Source of the DNA: Limnohabitans sp. Rim28
GTDB lineage: Bacteria; Pseudomonadota; Gammaproteobacteria; Burkholderiales; Burkholderiaceae_C
Direction: 5' to 3'
DNA: 64,000 nucleotides
Assembly (NCBI RefSeq): GCF_000293865.2
Contig: NZ_ALKN02000005.1
Location: 124,001 to 188,000 of the forward strand
A program made the translations under genes and the position numbers. The first letter of the stretch is position 1, and every line of letters begins with the position of its first letter. Positions 18,142-29,205 of this stretch are shown one piece after another. The notes under the pieces are model-generated. The model did not search any database. It saw only the letters and a list, made by a program, of their open reading frames with translations, and had not been told where the DNA came from.

Positions 18142-19309
18142 CTTGGCCCAATGGCTGCAAAGTTTATCGCCCGAATGGGGGTTTTTGCGCGTTTTCCAAT
18201 ACATCACGTTTCGTGCGGTGATGGCGGCGATGACCGCTTTGCTGATCGGCCTGGCTGCAGGGCCTTGGGTGATTCGGCGCTTGACTTCACTCAAGATCGG
18301 CCAACCCATCCGTGGCTATGGCATGGCATCGCACTTGGCCAAAAGTGGTACGCCCACCATGGGTGGCGTGTTGATTTTGATGTCCATCGCCATTTCGACC
18401 CTGTTGTGGTTTGATTTGTCCAACCGCTTTGTCTGGATTGTGCTCATCGTGACCTTGGGTTTTGGCGCGATTGGCTGGGTTGACGACTGGCGCAAAGTGG
18501 TCAACAAAGACCCTGAGGGCATGCGTTCACGCGAAAAGTATTTCTGGCAATCGGTCGTGGGCTTGTTGGCCGCATTGTGTTTGGTGTTCAGCATTTCCGA
18601 AAACTCCAACGAGCGGGTGTTGGACTTGTTTGTTCAGTGGGTCATGTCGGGCTTTGAAGTGAGCTTGCCCCTGAAGGCCGGTTTGCAGGTGCCCTTCTTC
18701 AAAGAGATCACTTATCCACTGGGCGTGCTGGGCTTTGTGGTGCTGACCTATCTGGTGATTGTGGGTTCAAGCAACGCGGTCAATCTCACGGACGGTTTGG
18801 ATGGCCTCGCCATCATGCCGGTGGTGATGGTGGGCTCGGCCTTGGGTGTCTTTGCATACGTGACAGGCAGCTCGGTTTTTTCCAAGTACTTGTTCTTGCC
18901 GCATATCCCCGGATCGGGTGAACTCTTGATCTTTTGCGCCGCCATGGCGGGTGCGGGCTTGGCCTTTTTGTGGTTCAACACCCATCCCGCTCAAGTCTTC
19001 ATGGGGGATGTGGGCGCACTGGCCTTGGGCGCCGCTTTGGGCACCATCGCTGTGATCGTGCGCCAAGAAATTGTGTTGGCGATCATGGGCGGTATCTTCG
19101 TGGTGGAAGCCCTGTCGGTGATGGCGCAGGTGACTTACTTCAAGTACACCAAGAAAAAATACGGTGAAGGTCGGCGCATCTTGAAGATGGCGCCCTTGCA
19201 CCACCACTTCGAAAAGAGTGGCTGGAAAGAAACGCAGGTTGTGGTCCGTTTCTGGATCATCACCATGCTGCTGTGCTTGGTCGGCCTGTCGACCCTGAAG
19301 CTGAGATAA
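18131..19309 (+). CDS. mraY: phospho-N-acetylmuramoyl-pentapeptide transferase MraY
   Basis: 392 residues from the ATG at 18131, directly after GGGGAGG, overlapping the murF end by 11 bases. About ten membrane segments. Family motifs: [26 protein letters not shown] (Asp pair for Mg2+), [14 protein letters not shown], and [22 protein letters not shown]. It transfers phospho-MurNAc-pentapeptide to undecaprenyl phosphate, making lipid I at the inner membrane. Confidence 0.97.
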   Translation: MLLSLAQWLQSLSPEWGFLRVFQYITFRAVMAAMTALLIGLAAGPWVIRRLTSLKIGQPIRGYGMASHLAKSGTPTMGGVLILMSIAISTLLWFDLSNRFVWIVLIVTLGFGAIGWVDDWRKVVNKDPEGMRSREKYFWQSVVGLLAALCLVFSISENSNERVLDLFVQWVMSGFEVSLPLKAGLQVPFFKEITYPLGVLGFVVLTYLVIVGSSNAVNLTDGLDGLAIMPVVMVGSALGVFAYVTGSSVFSKYLFLPHIPGSGELLIFCAAMAGAGLAFLWFNTHPAQVFMGDVGALALGAALGTIAVIVRQEIVLAIMGGIFVVEALSVMAQVTYFKYTKKKYGEGRRILKMAPLHHHFEKSGWKETQVVVRFWIITMLLCLVGLSTLKLR

Positions 19310-19312
19310 GCC

Positions 19313-20950
19313 ATGCAGCTCCAAGGCCAACATGTTCTGATCCTCGGTTTGGGTGCTTCTGGCCTGGCGATGGCCCGTTGGTGTGCCCGCGCTGGAGCCG
19401 AAGTGTCCGTGGCCGACACCCGTGATGCCCCTCCCCAGTTGGCCGCCTTGCAGGCCGAGTGGCCATCGGTGCGTTTTGTTGCCGGTCCCTTGGTCGCCGG
19501 ATTGGTGGAAGGCACCTCGGTGCGTGCCGTATTCCGCAGTCCAGGTTTGGCACCCGAGGTGGTTGCGCCGGTGGTGAACGCCGCGCAAGCCATGGGCTTG
19601 TGGCAAGGTGGTGAGCTGAGCCTGTTCGCGGCCGCATTGAACGACCTCTCCACACGCTGTGCGTACCAACCGCATGTGTTGGCGATCACGGGCACCAATG
19701 GCAAAACAACCGTGACCGCGCTCACGGGTCAGTTGGTGGCGCGTGCAGGCAAGTCGGTGCAGGTTGCGGGCAATATTGGCCCCACCTTGCTGGACACTTT
19801 GACCGAAGCCTTGACGCAGGCGCAAACCCAAATAGACGCTCAGGCCGCATCAGAGGTGCAAGACAACGTCGAAATCGAGTTGCCAGCGGAATCCACTTCC
19901 TCTGAAACTGAATCCAAAATCACCCAGCGACACCCTCTGGCAGCAGCCCTCCCCGAAGTGTGGGTCTTGGAGTTGTCCAGCTTCCAATTGGACAGCAGCG
20001 AGGGCTTTGAGCCCACAGCCGCCACGGTGCTCAATGTGTCGCAAGACCATTTGGATTGGCATGGCGACATGACGGCCTATGCAGCGGCCAAAGCCCGTAT
20101 TTTTGGGCTTCAAACCCTGATGGTGCTCAACCGCGAAGAGCCCCAAGTCATGGCCATGCGCCCAGCGCCTGTCCGTGCAAAGTTGCAAAAACCCGTAGAA
20201 CGGGAATGCCTGCTGTTTGGGGGTGACATGCCGCAGCGGCCCGGTGATTTCGGCATCGAAGTGGCCAACGGCATGACGTGGCTGGTGCGTGCACTCGAGG
20301 CCGATGAAACACGTCGCCGCCGCAAGGACCAAGACGACGATTTGCACATTCAACGTTTGATCCCTGCCGATGCCTTGCGCATTCGGGGCCGCCACAACGC
20401 TGTCAACGCCTTGGCCGCTTTGGCTTTGGCCAGCAGTGCAGGTTGCGCTTTGGGCCCCATGTTGTACGGTTTGCGCGAATACCGGGGTGAGCCCCATCGG
20501 GTCGAGCCGGTGGCCATCATCGATGGCGTTGAATTTTTTGACGACAGCAAGGGCACCAACGTGGGCGCTACGGTGGCCGCACTCAAGGGTTTGGGCGCTG
20601 ATCGGCGGATCGTGGCCATCTTGGGTGGCGAGGGCAAGGGGCAAGACTTCTCGCCTTTGGCTGAGCCCATTGCACGTTTTGCCCGAGCCGTGGTGCTGAT
20701 TGGCCGGGATGCCCCGCTGATTCGGGCAGCACTGCAAGACAGCGCAGCGCCATTGCACGATGCCGCAGACATGGCCTCTGCCGTGAGCTTGGCAGCCGAG
20801 TTGGCCCAAAGCGGTGATGCGGTGTTGATGTCCCCCGCCTGCGCCAGTTTCGACATGTTTGACCACTACGTGCACAGGGCCGAGGTTTTTGTCCAATCGG
20901 TCAGCCAATTGGCGGAAGCCGCCGGTGTGGCCATGGAGGGCGGGCTGTGA
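19313..20950 (+). CDS. murD: UDP-MurNAc-L-alanine-D-glutamate ligase MurD, enlarged
   Basis: 545 residues, about 100 longer than E. coli MurD. The core is intact: [22 protein letters not shown] loop [13 protein letters not shown] (about 125-137), [33 protein letters not shown], and [17 protein letters not shown] with [12 protein letters not shown]. Two inserts explain the length: an acidic, Gln/Glu/Ser-rich stretch at about 167-206, and a charged loop at about 315-345 ([14 protein letters not shown]). The second I recall from other Burkholderiales; the first looks more variable. Adds D-Glu to the nucleotide precursor. Confidence 0.95.
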   Translation: MQLQGQHVLILGLGASGLAMARWCARAGAEVSVADTRDAPPQLAALQAEWPSVRFVAGPLVAGLVEGTSVRAVFRSPGLAPEVVAPVVNAAQAMGLWQGGELSLFAAALNDLSTRCAYQPHVLAITGTNGKTTVTALTGQLVARAGKSVQVAGNIGPTLLDTLTEALTQAQTQIDAQAASEVQDNVEIELPAESTSSETESKITQRHPLAAALPEVWVLELSSFQLDSSEGFEPTAATVLNVSQDHLDWHGDMTAYAAAKARIFGLQTLMVLNREEPQVMAMRPAPVRAKLQKPVERECLLFGGDMPQRPGDFGIEVANGMTWLVRALEADETRRRRKDQDDDLHIQRLIPADALRIRGRHNAVNALAALALASSAGCALGPMLYGLREYRGEPHRVEPVAIIDGVEFFDDSKGTNVGATVAALKGLGADRRIVAILGGEGKGQDFSPLAEPIARFARAVVLIGRDAPLIRAALQDSAAPLHDAADMASAVSLAAELAQSGDAVLMSPACASFDMFDHYVHRAEVFVQSVSQLAEAAGVAMEGGL

Positions 20951-22248
20951 GCGAGGTCATGTCTTTCACCCAACGACTGCAAGCCAGTGTTGCACGCATG
21001 GGCAGTGTGTTGACGGGCGGCGCTTGGGGTGGTCAGGCGGCGTCTCAGCAAGGTTTACCGGTCAATCTGGGTGTCTACGACTTGGCCAGCCGTTCGCGGG
21101 GCCAAGGCTCGCGCATGATGGGTGTGGACCAAAGCTTGGTTTGGGTGGTCGTGGCCTTGGTGCTGTGGGGCATGGTCATGGTTTATTCCGCCTCGATTGC
21201 GATGCCGGACAACCCCCGCTTTTCACGCTATACCCATACGCACTTTTTGATCCGCCATGTCATGGCCATCACGGTCGGTTGCGTCATGGCATTGCTGGCC
21301 TTCCAAGTGCCCATGGAAACTTGGGAAAAAATGGCCAGGCCCTTGTTTGTGTTGTCCTTGATCCTGCTGGCCTTGGTGTTGTTGCCCTTTATTGGTAAAG
21401 GCGTCAACGGCGCACGGCGCTGGATTTCTTTTGGCGTGATGAACTTTCAGCCCTCAGAGTTGGCCAAGCTGGCGACCATCATTTATGCCGCCAATTACAT
21501 GGTGCGCAAAATGGAAGTGAAGGAAAATTTCTTCAAGGCCGTCTGGCCCATGGGCGCAGCGGTGGGTTTGGCGGGCGTTTTCTTGTTGGCCGAACCCGAC
21601 ATGGGCGCCTTCTTGGTCATTGCCACCATTGCCATGGGCATTTTGTTCTTGGGCGGTGTCAACGCCCGGATGTTTTTCCTCATCTTGGGTGTTTTGATCT
21701 TGGCCTTTGTGATCATGATCGCCGAGTCGCCCTGGCGCCGCGAACGCATCTTTGCCTACCTGGACCCCTTCAGTGCCGAGCATGCCTTGGGCAAAGGTTA
21801 TCAATTGACACACTCCTTGATCGCGATTGGGCGTGGCGAAGTGTGGGGCGTGGGTTTGGGCGGCAGCGTGGAAAAGCTGCATTGGCTGCCCGAGGCGCAC
21901 ACCGATTTCTTGTTGGCGGTCATTGGCGAAGAGTTTGGCCTGATCGGTGTGTCCTTGGTGATCTTCATGTTCCTCTGGCTCAGCCGCAGGATCATGGTGA
22001 TTGGCCGTCAGGCGATTGCTCTTGAGAAAGTGTTCTCAGGCTTGGTGGCGCAAGGTGTGGGCATCTGGATCGGCTTTCAGGCCTTCATCAACATGGGTGT
22101 GAACTTGGGTGCATTGCCCACCAAGGGCTTGACGTTGCCTTTCATGAGTTACGGCGGCTCTGCCCTCATGATGAACTTGATTGCCATCGCCGTGGTGTTG
22201 CGCATCGATGCCGAAAACAAGCAAATGATGCGTGGGGGCCGCTCATGA
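20947..22248 (+). CDS. ftsW: peptidoglycan glycosyltransferase FtsW
   Basis: 433 residues from a GTG at 20947 overlapping the murD stop as GTGA; an ATG four codons on is an alternative. SEDS-family membrane protein with about ten helices. Motifs: [70 protein letters not shown], and the C-terminal [19 protein letters not shown]. It polymerises septal glycan strands with FtsI. The cytoplasmic N-terminal tail of about 60 residues before the first helix is moderately long. Confidence 0.95.
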   Translation: MSEVMSFTQRLQASVARMGSVLTGGAWGGQAASQQGLPVNLGVYDLASRSRGQGSRMMGVDQSLVWVVVALVLWGMVMVYSASIAMPDNPRFSRYTHTHFLIRHVMAITVGCVMALLAFQVPMETWEKMARPLFVLSLILLALVLLPFIGKGVNGARRWISFGVMNFQPSELAKLATIIYAANYMVRKMEVKENFFKAVWPMGAAVGLAGVFLLAEPDMGAFLVIATIAMGILFLGGVNARMFFLILGVLILAFVIMIAESPWRRERIFAYLDPFSAEHALGKGYQLTHSLIAIGRGEVWGVGLGGSVEKLHWLPEAHTDFLLAVIGEEFGLIGVSLVIFMFLWLSRRIMVIGRQAIALEKVFSGLVAQGVGIWIGFQAFINMGVNLGALPTKGLTLPFMSYGGSALMMNLIAIAVVLRIDAENKQMMRGGRS

Positions 22249-23315
22249 CCGCCAAACAAAAAACAGCGCTGGTCATGGCTGGCGGTACCGGCGGTCATAT
22301 TTTCCCGGGTTTGGCGGTGGCTGAAGCGCTGCGCGAGGCGGGTTGGCAAGTTCACTGGCTGGGCGCGCCCAACAGCATGGAGCACGACTTGGTACCAACG
22401 CGCGGGTTTGCGTTCGAGCCCGTGGCATTTGGCGGCGTCCGTGGCAAAGGCATTCAGACCCTGGCTTTGCTGCCATTGCGCTTGCTGCGTGCGTTCTGGC
22501 AAAGCTTGCAGGTGGTGCGGCGCGTCCAGCCTGATGTGGTGTTGGGCTTGGGGGGTTACATCAGTTTTCCGGGCGGCATGATGGCCAGCCTGTGGGGCAA
22601 GCCCTTGGTCTTGCACGAGCAAAATTCGGTGCCAGGCATGGCCAACAAGATCTTGTCGCAGCTGGCAGACCGGGTGTTCACGGCCTTCCCCGGGGTTTTC
22701 AAAACCGGGCAGTGGGTGGGTAACCCCTTGCGCAGAGCTTTTACCGAGCAAGCCTCGCCCGCTGAGCGCTTTGCAGGTCGCAGTGGTCCGCTGCGCCTGC
22801 TGGTGGTCGGCGGCAGTTTGGGGGCCAAAGCCTTGAACGACATCGTGCCGCAAGCCTTGGCTTTGATGAGCCCTGACAAGCGCCCCGTCGTCACCCACCA
22901 AAGTGGTGCCAAACAAATCGATGCGCTGCGCACCAATTACCAAGCCGCAGGTGTGGAGGCCGAATTGACCCCTTTCATCGACGACACGGCCAGCGCTTTT
23001 GCGCAGGCCGATGTGGTCATTTGTCGCGCGGGTGCCAGCACCGTGACCGAGCTGGCCTCAGTGGGCGTGGCCGCCTTGTTTGTGCCTTTCCCTTTTGCGG
23101 TCGACGACCACCAAACCACCAATGCCCAGTTCTTGGTGGGCGCTGGCGGTGGATGGCTCATGCCGCAAGCCGAATTGACGGCGCAGGGTTTGGCCGATTG
23201 GTTGAGCCGCCTCGACCGCGCGCAGTTGTTGGCGGTGGCAGACAAGGCCAGTGCACAGAAAAAAAATCAGGCGACCCGGGAGGTCTTGATGGCTTGTGAG
23301 GAGTTGGCAGCATGA
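22245..23315 (+). CDS. murG: UDP-GlcNAc:lipid I GlcNAc transferase MurG
   Basis: 356 residues. GT28/GT-B fold with the glycine-rich N-terminal loop [40 protein letters not shown], the second glycine loop [12 protein letters not shown], and the donor-binding [17 protein letters not shown]. It adds GlcNAc to lipid I on the inner face of the membrane, giving lipid II. ATGA overlaps on both sides. Confidence 0.97.
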   Translation: MTAKQKTALVMAGGTGGHIFPGLAVAEALREAGWQVHWLGAPNSMEHDLVPTRGFAFEPVAFGGVRGKGIQTLALLPLRLLRAFWQSLQVVRRVQPDVVLGLGGYISFPGGMMASLWGKPLVLHEQNSVPGMANKILSQLADRVFTAFPGVFKTGQWVGNPLRRAFTEQASPAERFAGRSGPLRLLVVGGSLGAKALNDIVPQALALMSPDKRPVVTHQSGAKQIDALRTNYQAAGVEAELTPFIDDTASAFAQADVVICRAGASTVTELASVGVAALFVPFPFAVDDHQTTNAQFLVGAGGGWLMPQAELTAQGLADWLSRLDRAQLLAVADKASAQKKNQATREVLMACEELAA

Positions 23316-24742
23316 AACACGCCATCCGAAAAATTCACTTCATTGGTGTGGGCGGCTCGGGCATGAGTGGGATCGCCGAGGTCTTGCTCAACTTGGGTTA
23401 CCAAATCTCAGGTTCAGACTTGTCAGACAGTGCCACTTTGCGCCGATTGGCCGCACTCGGCATTGAGACCCATGTGGGCCACAGTGCTGAGCACGTGAAA
23501 GACGCCGATGCGGTGGTGACTTCCACTGCCGTCAAGGCTGACAACCCCGAAGTGCAGGCAGCGCGCACACGCCACATTCCCATCGTGCCGCGAGCGGAGA
23601 TGTTGGCTGAGCTCATGCGCATGAAGCAAGGCGTGGCCATCGCGGGTACGCATGGCAAGACCACCACCACCAGTTTGGTCGCCAGTGTCTTGGCCGAGGC
23701 CGGACTGGACCCGACATTCGTGATCGGCGGAAGACTCAATAGCGCAGGGGCCAATGCCAAATTGGGCACCGGTGATTACATTGTGGTCGAGGCCGACGAA
23801 TCCGATGCGTCGTTTTTGAATTTGTTGCCCGTGATGGCGGTGGTGACCAACATCGATGCCGACCACATGGAAACCTATGGCCATGACTTGGCCAAACTCA
23901 AAGGCGCTTTTGTCGAGTTTTTGCACCGCATGCCTTTTTACGGCACGGCGATTGTGTGTTCAGACGATCCAGGCATTCAGTCCATCGTTGAGCGCATCGC
24001 TCGGCCCGTGACCACGTATGGCTTGCACGAAGGCGCACAAGTGCGCGCCTTGAATGTTCGGGCCGACAACGGGCGTATGCACTTCACGGTTCAACGCCGC
24101 AATGGGGTCACCTTGCCCGACATGCCCATTGTTTTGAACTTGCCCGGTGAACACAACGTCCTCAATGCCTTGGCGGCCATTTCGGTAGCGGTCGAATTGG
24201 GCGTGGACGATGCGGCTGTTCAAAGAGCCTTGGCCCAATTCAAGGGCGTTGGTCGCCGCTTTCAGCGTTATGGCGATGTCGCCACGGCAGACGGCACAGG
24301 CCGTTTCACGGTCATCGACGATTACGGTCACCACCCTGTGGAGATGGCCGCCACTTTGGCGGCAGCGCGTGGCGCGTTTCCAGGCCGCCGTTTGGTCTTG
24401 GCCTTCCAGCCGCACCGTTACAGCCGCACACGCGATTGCTTTGAAGACTTTGTCAAAGTCATCAGCCAAGGCTGTGACAGTGTGCTGTTGTCCGAGGTCT
24501 ATGCCGCTGGTGAAGCCCCGATCGTGGCCGCAGATGGCCGCTCATTGGCGCGTGCCTTGCGGGTCGCGGGCAAGCTGGAGCCGGTGTTTGTTGACCAAAT
24601 TGCCGACATGCCTCGCATGGTGATGGACAACGCACGCGATGGCGACGTGCTCATTTGCATGGGCGCTGGCTCCATTGGTGCCACCCCAGCCCAACTGGTG
24701 GCCTTGGCCGGTTCGGTGGCAACGCAGGAGGCTGCAGCATGA
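23312..24742 (+). CDS. murC: UDP-N-acetylmuramate-L-alanine ligase MurC
   Basis: 476 residues. N-terminal Rossmann loop [19 protein letters not shown] loop [41 protein letters not shown], and [18 protein letters not shown] in the C-terminal domain. First Mur ligase of the pathway, adding L-Ala to UDP-MurNAc in the cytoplasm. Ends in an ATGA overlap with ddl. Confidence 0.97.
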   Translation: MKHAIRKIHFIGVGGSGMSGIAEVLLNLGYQISGSDLSDSATLRRLAALGIETHVGHSAEHVKDADAVVTSTAVKADNPEVQAARTRHIPIVPRAEMLAELMRMKQGVAIAGTHGKTTTTSLVASVLAEAGLDPTFVIGGRLNSAGANAKLGTGDYIVVEADESDASFLNLLPVMAVVTNIDADHMETYGHDLAKLKGAFVEFLHRMPFYGTAIVCSDDPGIQSIVERIARPVTTYGLHEGAQVRALNVRADNGRMHFTVQRRNGVTLPDMPIVLNLPGEHNVLNALAAISVAVELGVDDAAVQRALAQFKGVGRRFQRYGDVATADGTGRFTVIDDYGHHPVEMAATLAAARGAFPGRRLVLAFQPHRYSRTRDCFEDFVKVISQGCDSVLLSEVYAAGEAPIVAADGRSLARALRVAGKLEPVFVDQIADMPRMVMDNARDGDVLICMGAGSIGATPAQLVALAGSVATQEAAA

Positions 24743-25719
24743 CCGGTTCAAGGCTGCCATCGAATGCAAAGCTGGGCAAAGTGGCCGTGTTGATGGGCGG
24801 ACGCTCGGCCGAGCGTGAGGTGTCCCTCATGTCGGGCCAGGGCGTCCTCAAAGCGCTTTTGGACAGCGGTGTCGATGCCCATGCCTTTGACCCCGCACAG
24901 CGCGACTTGATGGCTTTGAAGCAGGAAGGCTTTGACCGCTGCTTCATTGCTTTGCATGGCCGCTTTGGCGAAGACGGCACCGTGCAAGGCGCCTTGGAAT
25001 TGATGGGCATCCCCTACACAGGTTCTGGCGTCATGGCGTCCAGCATGGCCATGGACAAGGTGATGACCAAGCGTGTCTGGCAAGCCGAAGGTTTGCCCAC
25101 GCCGCGCCATGTGCTGGTGCATCCTGCCCAAATTGACAAACTGTCGGCCGATGAACTGATCGCTGTTTTGGGTTTGCCTTTGATCGTCAAGCCCGCGCGC
25201 GAAGGTTCATCGATTGGTGTGAGCAAGGTCACCCAAGCGGCCGATTTGCCCGCTGCATTGCGTGTAGCCGCCGCCTGCGACAGCGATATTTTGTGTGAGC
25301 AATGCATCGTGGGCGACGAGGTGACCTGCCCCGTGTTGGGTGATGGCAGCGATGCCCAAGCCCTGCCCATGATTCGGATCGTGGCGCCCGACGGCAACTA
25401 CGATTACCAAAACAAATACTTCACAGACGACACGCAGTACTTGGTGCCCTGTGGATTGCCCGAATCAGAAATGGCAGCCATCGATGCCTTGGTCATCAAG
25501 GCCTACCAAGTTATGGGGTGCAGGGGCTGGGGCCGCATCGACGTGATGATCGACGCGGCTACGCGTCAGCCTTACTTGCTTGAGATCAACACCTCGCCAG
25601 GCATGACGGGTCATTCGCTGGTGCCCATGTCGGCACGCGCAGCAGGCATGTCTTACGAAGCCCTGTGCTGCCATTTGGTGGCCCACGCCAGCCTCGATTA
25701 CAAAGGGGTCGCGCAATGA
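24739..25719 (+). CDS. ddl: D-alanine-D-alanine ligase
   Basis: 326 residues from the ATG at 24739 overlapping murC. ATP-grasp enzyme. N-terminal [46 protein letters not shown], the ATP-grasp loop [18 protein letters not shown], and [24 protein letters not shown] carrying the metal ligands. It supplies the dipeptide used by MurF. The dcw position makes it the DdlB type. Confidence 0.96.
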   Translation: MTGSRLPSNAKLGKVAVLMGGRSAEREVSLMSGQGVLKALLDSGVDAHAFDPAQRDLMALKQEGFDRCFIALHGRFGEDGTVQGALELMGIPYTGSGVMASSMAMDKVMTKRVWQAEGLPTPRHVLVHPAQIDKLSADELIAVLGLPLIVKPAREGSSIGVSKVTQAADLPAALRVAAACDSDILCEQCIVGDEVTCPVLGDGSDAQALPMIRIVAPDGNYDYQNKYFTDDTQYLVPCGLPESEMAAIDALVIKAYQVMGCRGWGRIDVMIDAATRQPYLLEINTSPGMTGHSLVPMSARAAGMSYEALCCHLVAHASLDYKGVAQ

Positions 25720-26519
25720 GCAACAGCCTGCCTTTGCCCACCGATGTTCGGCTCATGAATCTGGCGGCTGCGTTGCTGTTGCTGGTGTTCGTGGTGCTGT
25801 CTTTGGGCAGCGGGGCTTGGTGGGTGTTGCGCCATCCCGTATTTGCCATTCAATCGATCACTGTGCAGGGCGAGGTGGTTCGCAGTCATGCAGCGAGTTT
25901 TCGCAACCATGTGGTGCCGCAGTTGAGTGGTAATTTCTTCACCCTGAATTTGGCGCAAGCACAGCAGGCGTTTCAGTCGGTGCCCTGGGTCCGCGAGGCG
26001 GTGGTGCACCGCGTTTTCCCCGGACAACTGCGCTCGGTGGTGCTGGAGCATCAGCCGATGGCGACTTGGGGTGAAGAAGGCGGCAACTTCATGGTCAATG
26101 AACAGGGCCAAGTGTTTGAAGCGCCGGTGGAAGACGTGGACATCGAGAAGCTGCCGCGCATGCAAGGACCAGAGGGCACATCCCAGTTGGTCACACGCAT
26201 GTACCGGGTCATGACGCCTTTGTTTGAAACCCTCGACTTCAGACTTGAAAAAATCGAATTGACGGCCCGTGGCAGTTGGCGGGTATGGACCGACAGCGGC
26301 GCACTCGTGGAGTTGGGCCGGGGTACGGAAAGCGAGCTGATGCAACGGGTGGATTTGCTCTTGAAGACATTGCCCCAGGTCACGGGTCGGTACAACCGGA
26401 CACCGTTGGCTTTGTTGGGCGCTGACCTCAGACACAAAGATGGCTATGCCTTGCGTTTGCGGGGAGTGAGCACGCTGGCTGAGAACGACAAAAACGGTCT
26501 TGATGGGTCAAGACGATGA
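25716..26519 (+). CDS. ftsQ: cell division protein FtsQ
   Basis: 267 residues from the ATG at 25716 overlapping ddl. A short cytoplasmic tail, one membrane helix (about 15-38), then a POTRA domain ([27 protein letters not shown]) and the FtsQ beta domain ([30 protein letters not shown]). Bitopic divisome scaffold contacting FtsL/FtsB in the periplasm. Order ddl-ftsQ-ftsA is standard. Confidence 0.94.
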   Translation: MSNSLPLPTDVRLMNLAAALLLLVFVVLSLGSGAWWVLRHPVFAIQSITVQGEVVRSHAASFRNHVVPQLSGNFFTLNLAQAQQAFQSVPWVREAVVHRVFPGQLRSVVLEHQPMATWGEEGGNFMVNEQGQVFEAPVEDVDIEKLPRMQGPEGTSQLVTRMYRVMTPLFETLDFRLEKIELTARGSWRVWTDSGALVELGRGTESELMQRVDLLLKTLPQVTGRYNRTPLALLGADLRHKDGYALRLRGVSTLAENDKNGLDGSRR

Positions 26520-26543
26520 CATTAAACGGAAACGGTGGTTGAC

Positions 26544-27773
26544 ATGGCAAAAGAGTACAAAGATCTGGTCATTGGCTTGGACATTGGCACCTCCAAGGTC
26601 ATGGCGGTGGTGGCTGAGGTCATGCCCGATGGTCAACTCAAGATCGCAGGTCTTGGGATTGCACCCGGCAACGGCCTCAAGCGGGGCGTGGTGGTCAACA
26701 TCGACGCCACAGTGCAAAGCATTCAGCAAGCCTTGAAAGAGGCCGAGCTGATGGCCGATTGCAAGATCACCCGGGTCAATTGCGGCATCACGGGCAGCCA
26801 CATTCGCGGCATCAACTCGAGTGGCATGGTGGCCATCAAGGACAAGGAAGTGACCCAGGCCGACCTGGCCCGAGTGATGGAGACGGCGCGTGCCATCAAC
26901 ATCTCCAGCGATCAGCGCTTGCTGTTGGTCGCGCCCCAAGAATTCGTGATCGACGGGCAAGAAGTCAAAGAGCCGATTGGCATGAGTGGCATGCGCCTCG
27001 AAGCCAAAGTGCACATCGTGACCGGCGCCCAAAGTGCGGCAGAAAACATCATCAAGTGTGTTCGCCGCTGCGGCTTGGAAGTGGACCAACTGCTGCTCAA
27101 CCCGCAATCGTCGAGCTTGGCCGTTTTGTCCGAAGACGAGCGCGAACTGGGCGTGGTGTGTGTGGACATCGGTGCAGGCACAACCGATGTGGCGATTTTC
27201 GCCAACGGCTCCATTCGCCATACAGCGGTGATCCCGATTGCAGGTGACTTGATCACCAGCGACATTGCCATGGCTTTGCGCACCCCCACCAAAGATGCCG
27301 AAGACATCAAAGTCGAAAGTGGCTATGCCAAACAAATGTTGGCTGATCCGAATGCGCAAGTCGAGGTACCCGGCTTGGGTGACCGGGGGCCTCGCATGCT
27401 CAGTCGTCAGGCTTTGGCTGGCGTCATCGAACCACGCATCGAAGAAATTTTCTCGCTCGTGCACCAAGTGATCCGTGAGTCGGGCTACGAAGAGGTCTTG
27501 TCTTCGGGCATCGTCTTGACCGGTGGCAGCGCGGTGATGCCCGGCATGATCGAGTTGGGCGAAGACATCTTCCTCAAGCCCGTGCGCAGGGGGCTGCCCA
27601 AATATTCTGGCGGGTTGGCCGACATGGTGAGCCAGCCCCGAGCAGCCACCGTGATGGGCTTGCTCGAAGAGGCCCGATTGGCCCGTTTGCGTGGCTACAA
27701 GGTCACGCAAAAGAAAAGCTCTGTGAACAACGCTTTCGGGCGGTTCAAAGACTTCATCGTGGGGACCTTCTGA
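26544..27773 (+). CDS. ftsA: cell division protein FtsA
   Basis: 409 residues from the ATG at 26544 (MAKEYKDLVIGLDIGTSK); an in-frame GTG at 26535 would add three residues. Actin-fold ATPase: phosphate loop GLDIGTSKVMAVVAE, CVDIGAGTTDVAIF, LTGGSAVMPGMIEL. The C-terminal amphipathic helix (NNAFGRFKDFIVGTF) is the membrane-targeting sequence. It tethers FtsZ filaments to the inner membrane. 146 bp separate it from ftsZ. Confidence 0.96.
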   Translation: MAKEYKDLVIGLDIGTSKVMAVVAEVMPDGQLKIAGLGIAPGNGLKRGVVVNIDATVQSIQQALKEAELMADCKITRVNCGITGSHIRGINSSGMVAIKDKEVTQADLARVMETARAINISSDQRLLLVAPQEFVIDGQEVKEPIGMSGMRLEAKVHIVTGAQSAAENIIKCVRRCGLEVDQLLLNPQSSSLAVLSEDERELGVVCVDIGAGTTDVAIFANGSIRHTAVIPIAGDLITSDIAMALRTPTKDAEDIKVESGYAKQMLADPNAQVEVPGLGDRGPRMLSRQALAGVIEPRIEEIFSLVHQVIRESGYEEVLSSGIVLTGGSAVMPGMIELGEDIFLKPVRRGLPKYSGGLADMVSQPRAATVMGLLEEARLARLRGYKVTQKKSSVNNAFGRFKDFIVGTF

Positions 27774-27844
27774 TGCGCTGGATCCTCGCATTCACGATTC
27801 GTGGCAGCCCTCTTTGGTCCAGGCCATGTCGATGTTGACAAGCC

Positions 27845-27873
27845 TTGACCCCCTCAAAAAAATTGACTTTAAA
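27845..27873 (+). promoter_or_regulatory. possible ftsZ promoter
   Basis: In the 146-bp ftsA-ftsZ gap, TTGACC (27845) and TTTAAA (27868) are 17 bp apart, within an A-rich stretch unlike the flanking genes. A separate ftsZ promoter is common in other bacteria. A second TTGAC at 27863 has no good partner. Inference only. Confidence 0.4.
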
Positions 27874-27919
27874 AAAACGTTTACAAATTCCGGCAACTGC
27901 AGATATTTAGGAGAGCACC

Positions 27920-29128
27920 ATGACCATTGAAATGATCCAAACCGAAGAATTCAACCAAGGCACCCAGATCAAGGTGATCGGCGTGGGCGGTGGCGGCGGC
28001 AATGCTGTCGAACACATGATCGTGAGCGAGGTCCAAGGCGTTGAGTTCATTTGTGCCAACACCGACGCGCAAGCCTTGGCGCGCAGTGCTGCACACCGTT
28101 TTGTGCAACTGGGTCAGACGGGCTTGGGCGCTGGCAGCAAGCCAGACAAGGGCCGTGAAGCGGCTGAGGCGGCTGAATCAGAAATCCGTGCCGCCATCGA
28201 AGGCGCGCACATGTTGTTCATCACCGCTGGCATGGGCGGCGGCACTGGCACAGGCGCAGCCCCCGTGATTGCCAAAATCGCCAAAGACATGGGCATTTTG
28301 ACCGTGGGTGTGGTGACCAAGCCCTTCGACTTCGAAGGCAAGCGCCGCATGACCAATGCCGATGAAGGCATGCGCGAACTCGAAGCCAATGTGGATTCCT
28401 TGATCGTGGTGCTGAACGAAAAACTGCTGGAGTTGCCCGGCGGTGAAGACATGACGCAAGACGAGGCCTTCTCGCACGCCAACGACGTGCTGAAAAACGC
28501 CGTCGGCGGCATTGCGGAAATCATCAACGTGCCTGGCCATGTGAACGTCGACTTTGAAGATGTGCGCACCGTCATGGGCGAGCCTGGCAAAGCCATGATG
28601 GGCACTGCAGCGGCCAGCGGCCCTGACCGTGCCCGCATTGCTGCAGAGCAAGCCGTGGCCTGTCCCTTGTTGGAAGGCGTTGACTTGAAAGGTGCACGCG
28701 GCGTTTTGGTGTTGATCAGCGCAGCCAAGGGCTCTTTGAAGTTGTCCGAGTCCAAGCAAGCCATGAACACCATACGCGACTGCGCCTCAGAAGAAGCCCA
28801 CGTCATCTACGGTACGGCTTACGACGAAAGCTTGGGTGACCAGATCCGCGTGACCGTGGTTGCAACCGGTTTGCTCAAGGCAGGCGCTGTGCGTCCGGAA
28901 CTCAAGGTGCTGCGCACCGGTACCGACAACGTGCCATTCATGATGGGCGGGCAAGATGCGGTGTCGGCGCCTTTGACCTCGGCCGCCAGCTTGGGTGCCA
29001 GCGGCATGAACACACCTGCCATCTGGCGCAGCAACCGCACCCATGCGGCTGCGCGAGTAGACGGTATGGCCAATGCCGGTATGGACGACATCGAGATTCC
29101 AGCTTTCTTGCGCAAGCAGGCAGACTGA
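27920..29128 (+). CDS. ftsZ: cell division protein FtsZ
   Basis: 402 residues, ATG at 27920 after TTTAGGAGAGCACC. Tubulin-fold GTPase: IKVIGVGGGGGNAV, signature GMGGGTGTGAAPVIA near 106, T7 loop NVDFEDVRTVM. A linker follows, and the conserved C-terminal peptide MDDIEIPAFLRKQAD (binds FtsA/ZipA/MinC) ends the protein. Polymerises into the Z ring. Confidence 0.98.
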   Translation: MTIEMIQTEEFNQGTQIKVIGVGGGGGNAVEHMIVSEVQGVEFICANTDAQALARSAAHRFVQLGQTGLGAGSKPDKGREAAEAAESEIRAAIEGAHMLFITAGMGGGTGTGAAPVIAKIAKDMGILTVGVVTKPFDFEGKRRMTNADEGMRELEANVDSLIVVLNEKLLELPGGEDMTQDEAFSHANDVLKNAVGGIAEIINVPGHVNVDFEDVRTVMGEPGKAMMGTAAASGPDRARIAAEQAVACPLLEGVDLKGARGVLVLISAAKGSLKLSESKQAMNTIRDCASEEAHVIYGTAYDESLGDQIRVTVVATGLLKAGAVRPELKVLRTGTDNVPFMMGGQDAVSAPLTSAASLGASGMNTPAIWRSNRTHAAARVDGMANAGMDDIEIPAFLRKQAD

Positions 29129-29165
29129 TCGGCCCCCCAGCCTTGGCAACACCGCAGTAAGGGTC

Positions 29166-29187
29166 AGAAGGGCAGCGATGCCCTTCT
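29166..29187 (+). other. stem-loop with GCGA tetraloop between ftsZ and lpxC
   Basis: AGAAGGGCA (29166-29174) and TGCCCTTCT (29179-29187) form a perfect 9-bp stem closed by a GNRA-type GCGA loop, 18 bp before the lpxC start. No T run follows, so it is not a textbook terminator. It could be an mRNA processing or stability element that sets the ftsZ/lpxC ratio. Confidence 0.7.
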
Positions 29188-29205
29188 GGCCTTTAAAATT
29201 GGCAC

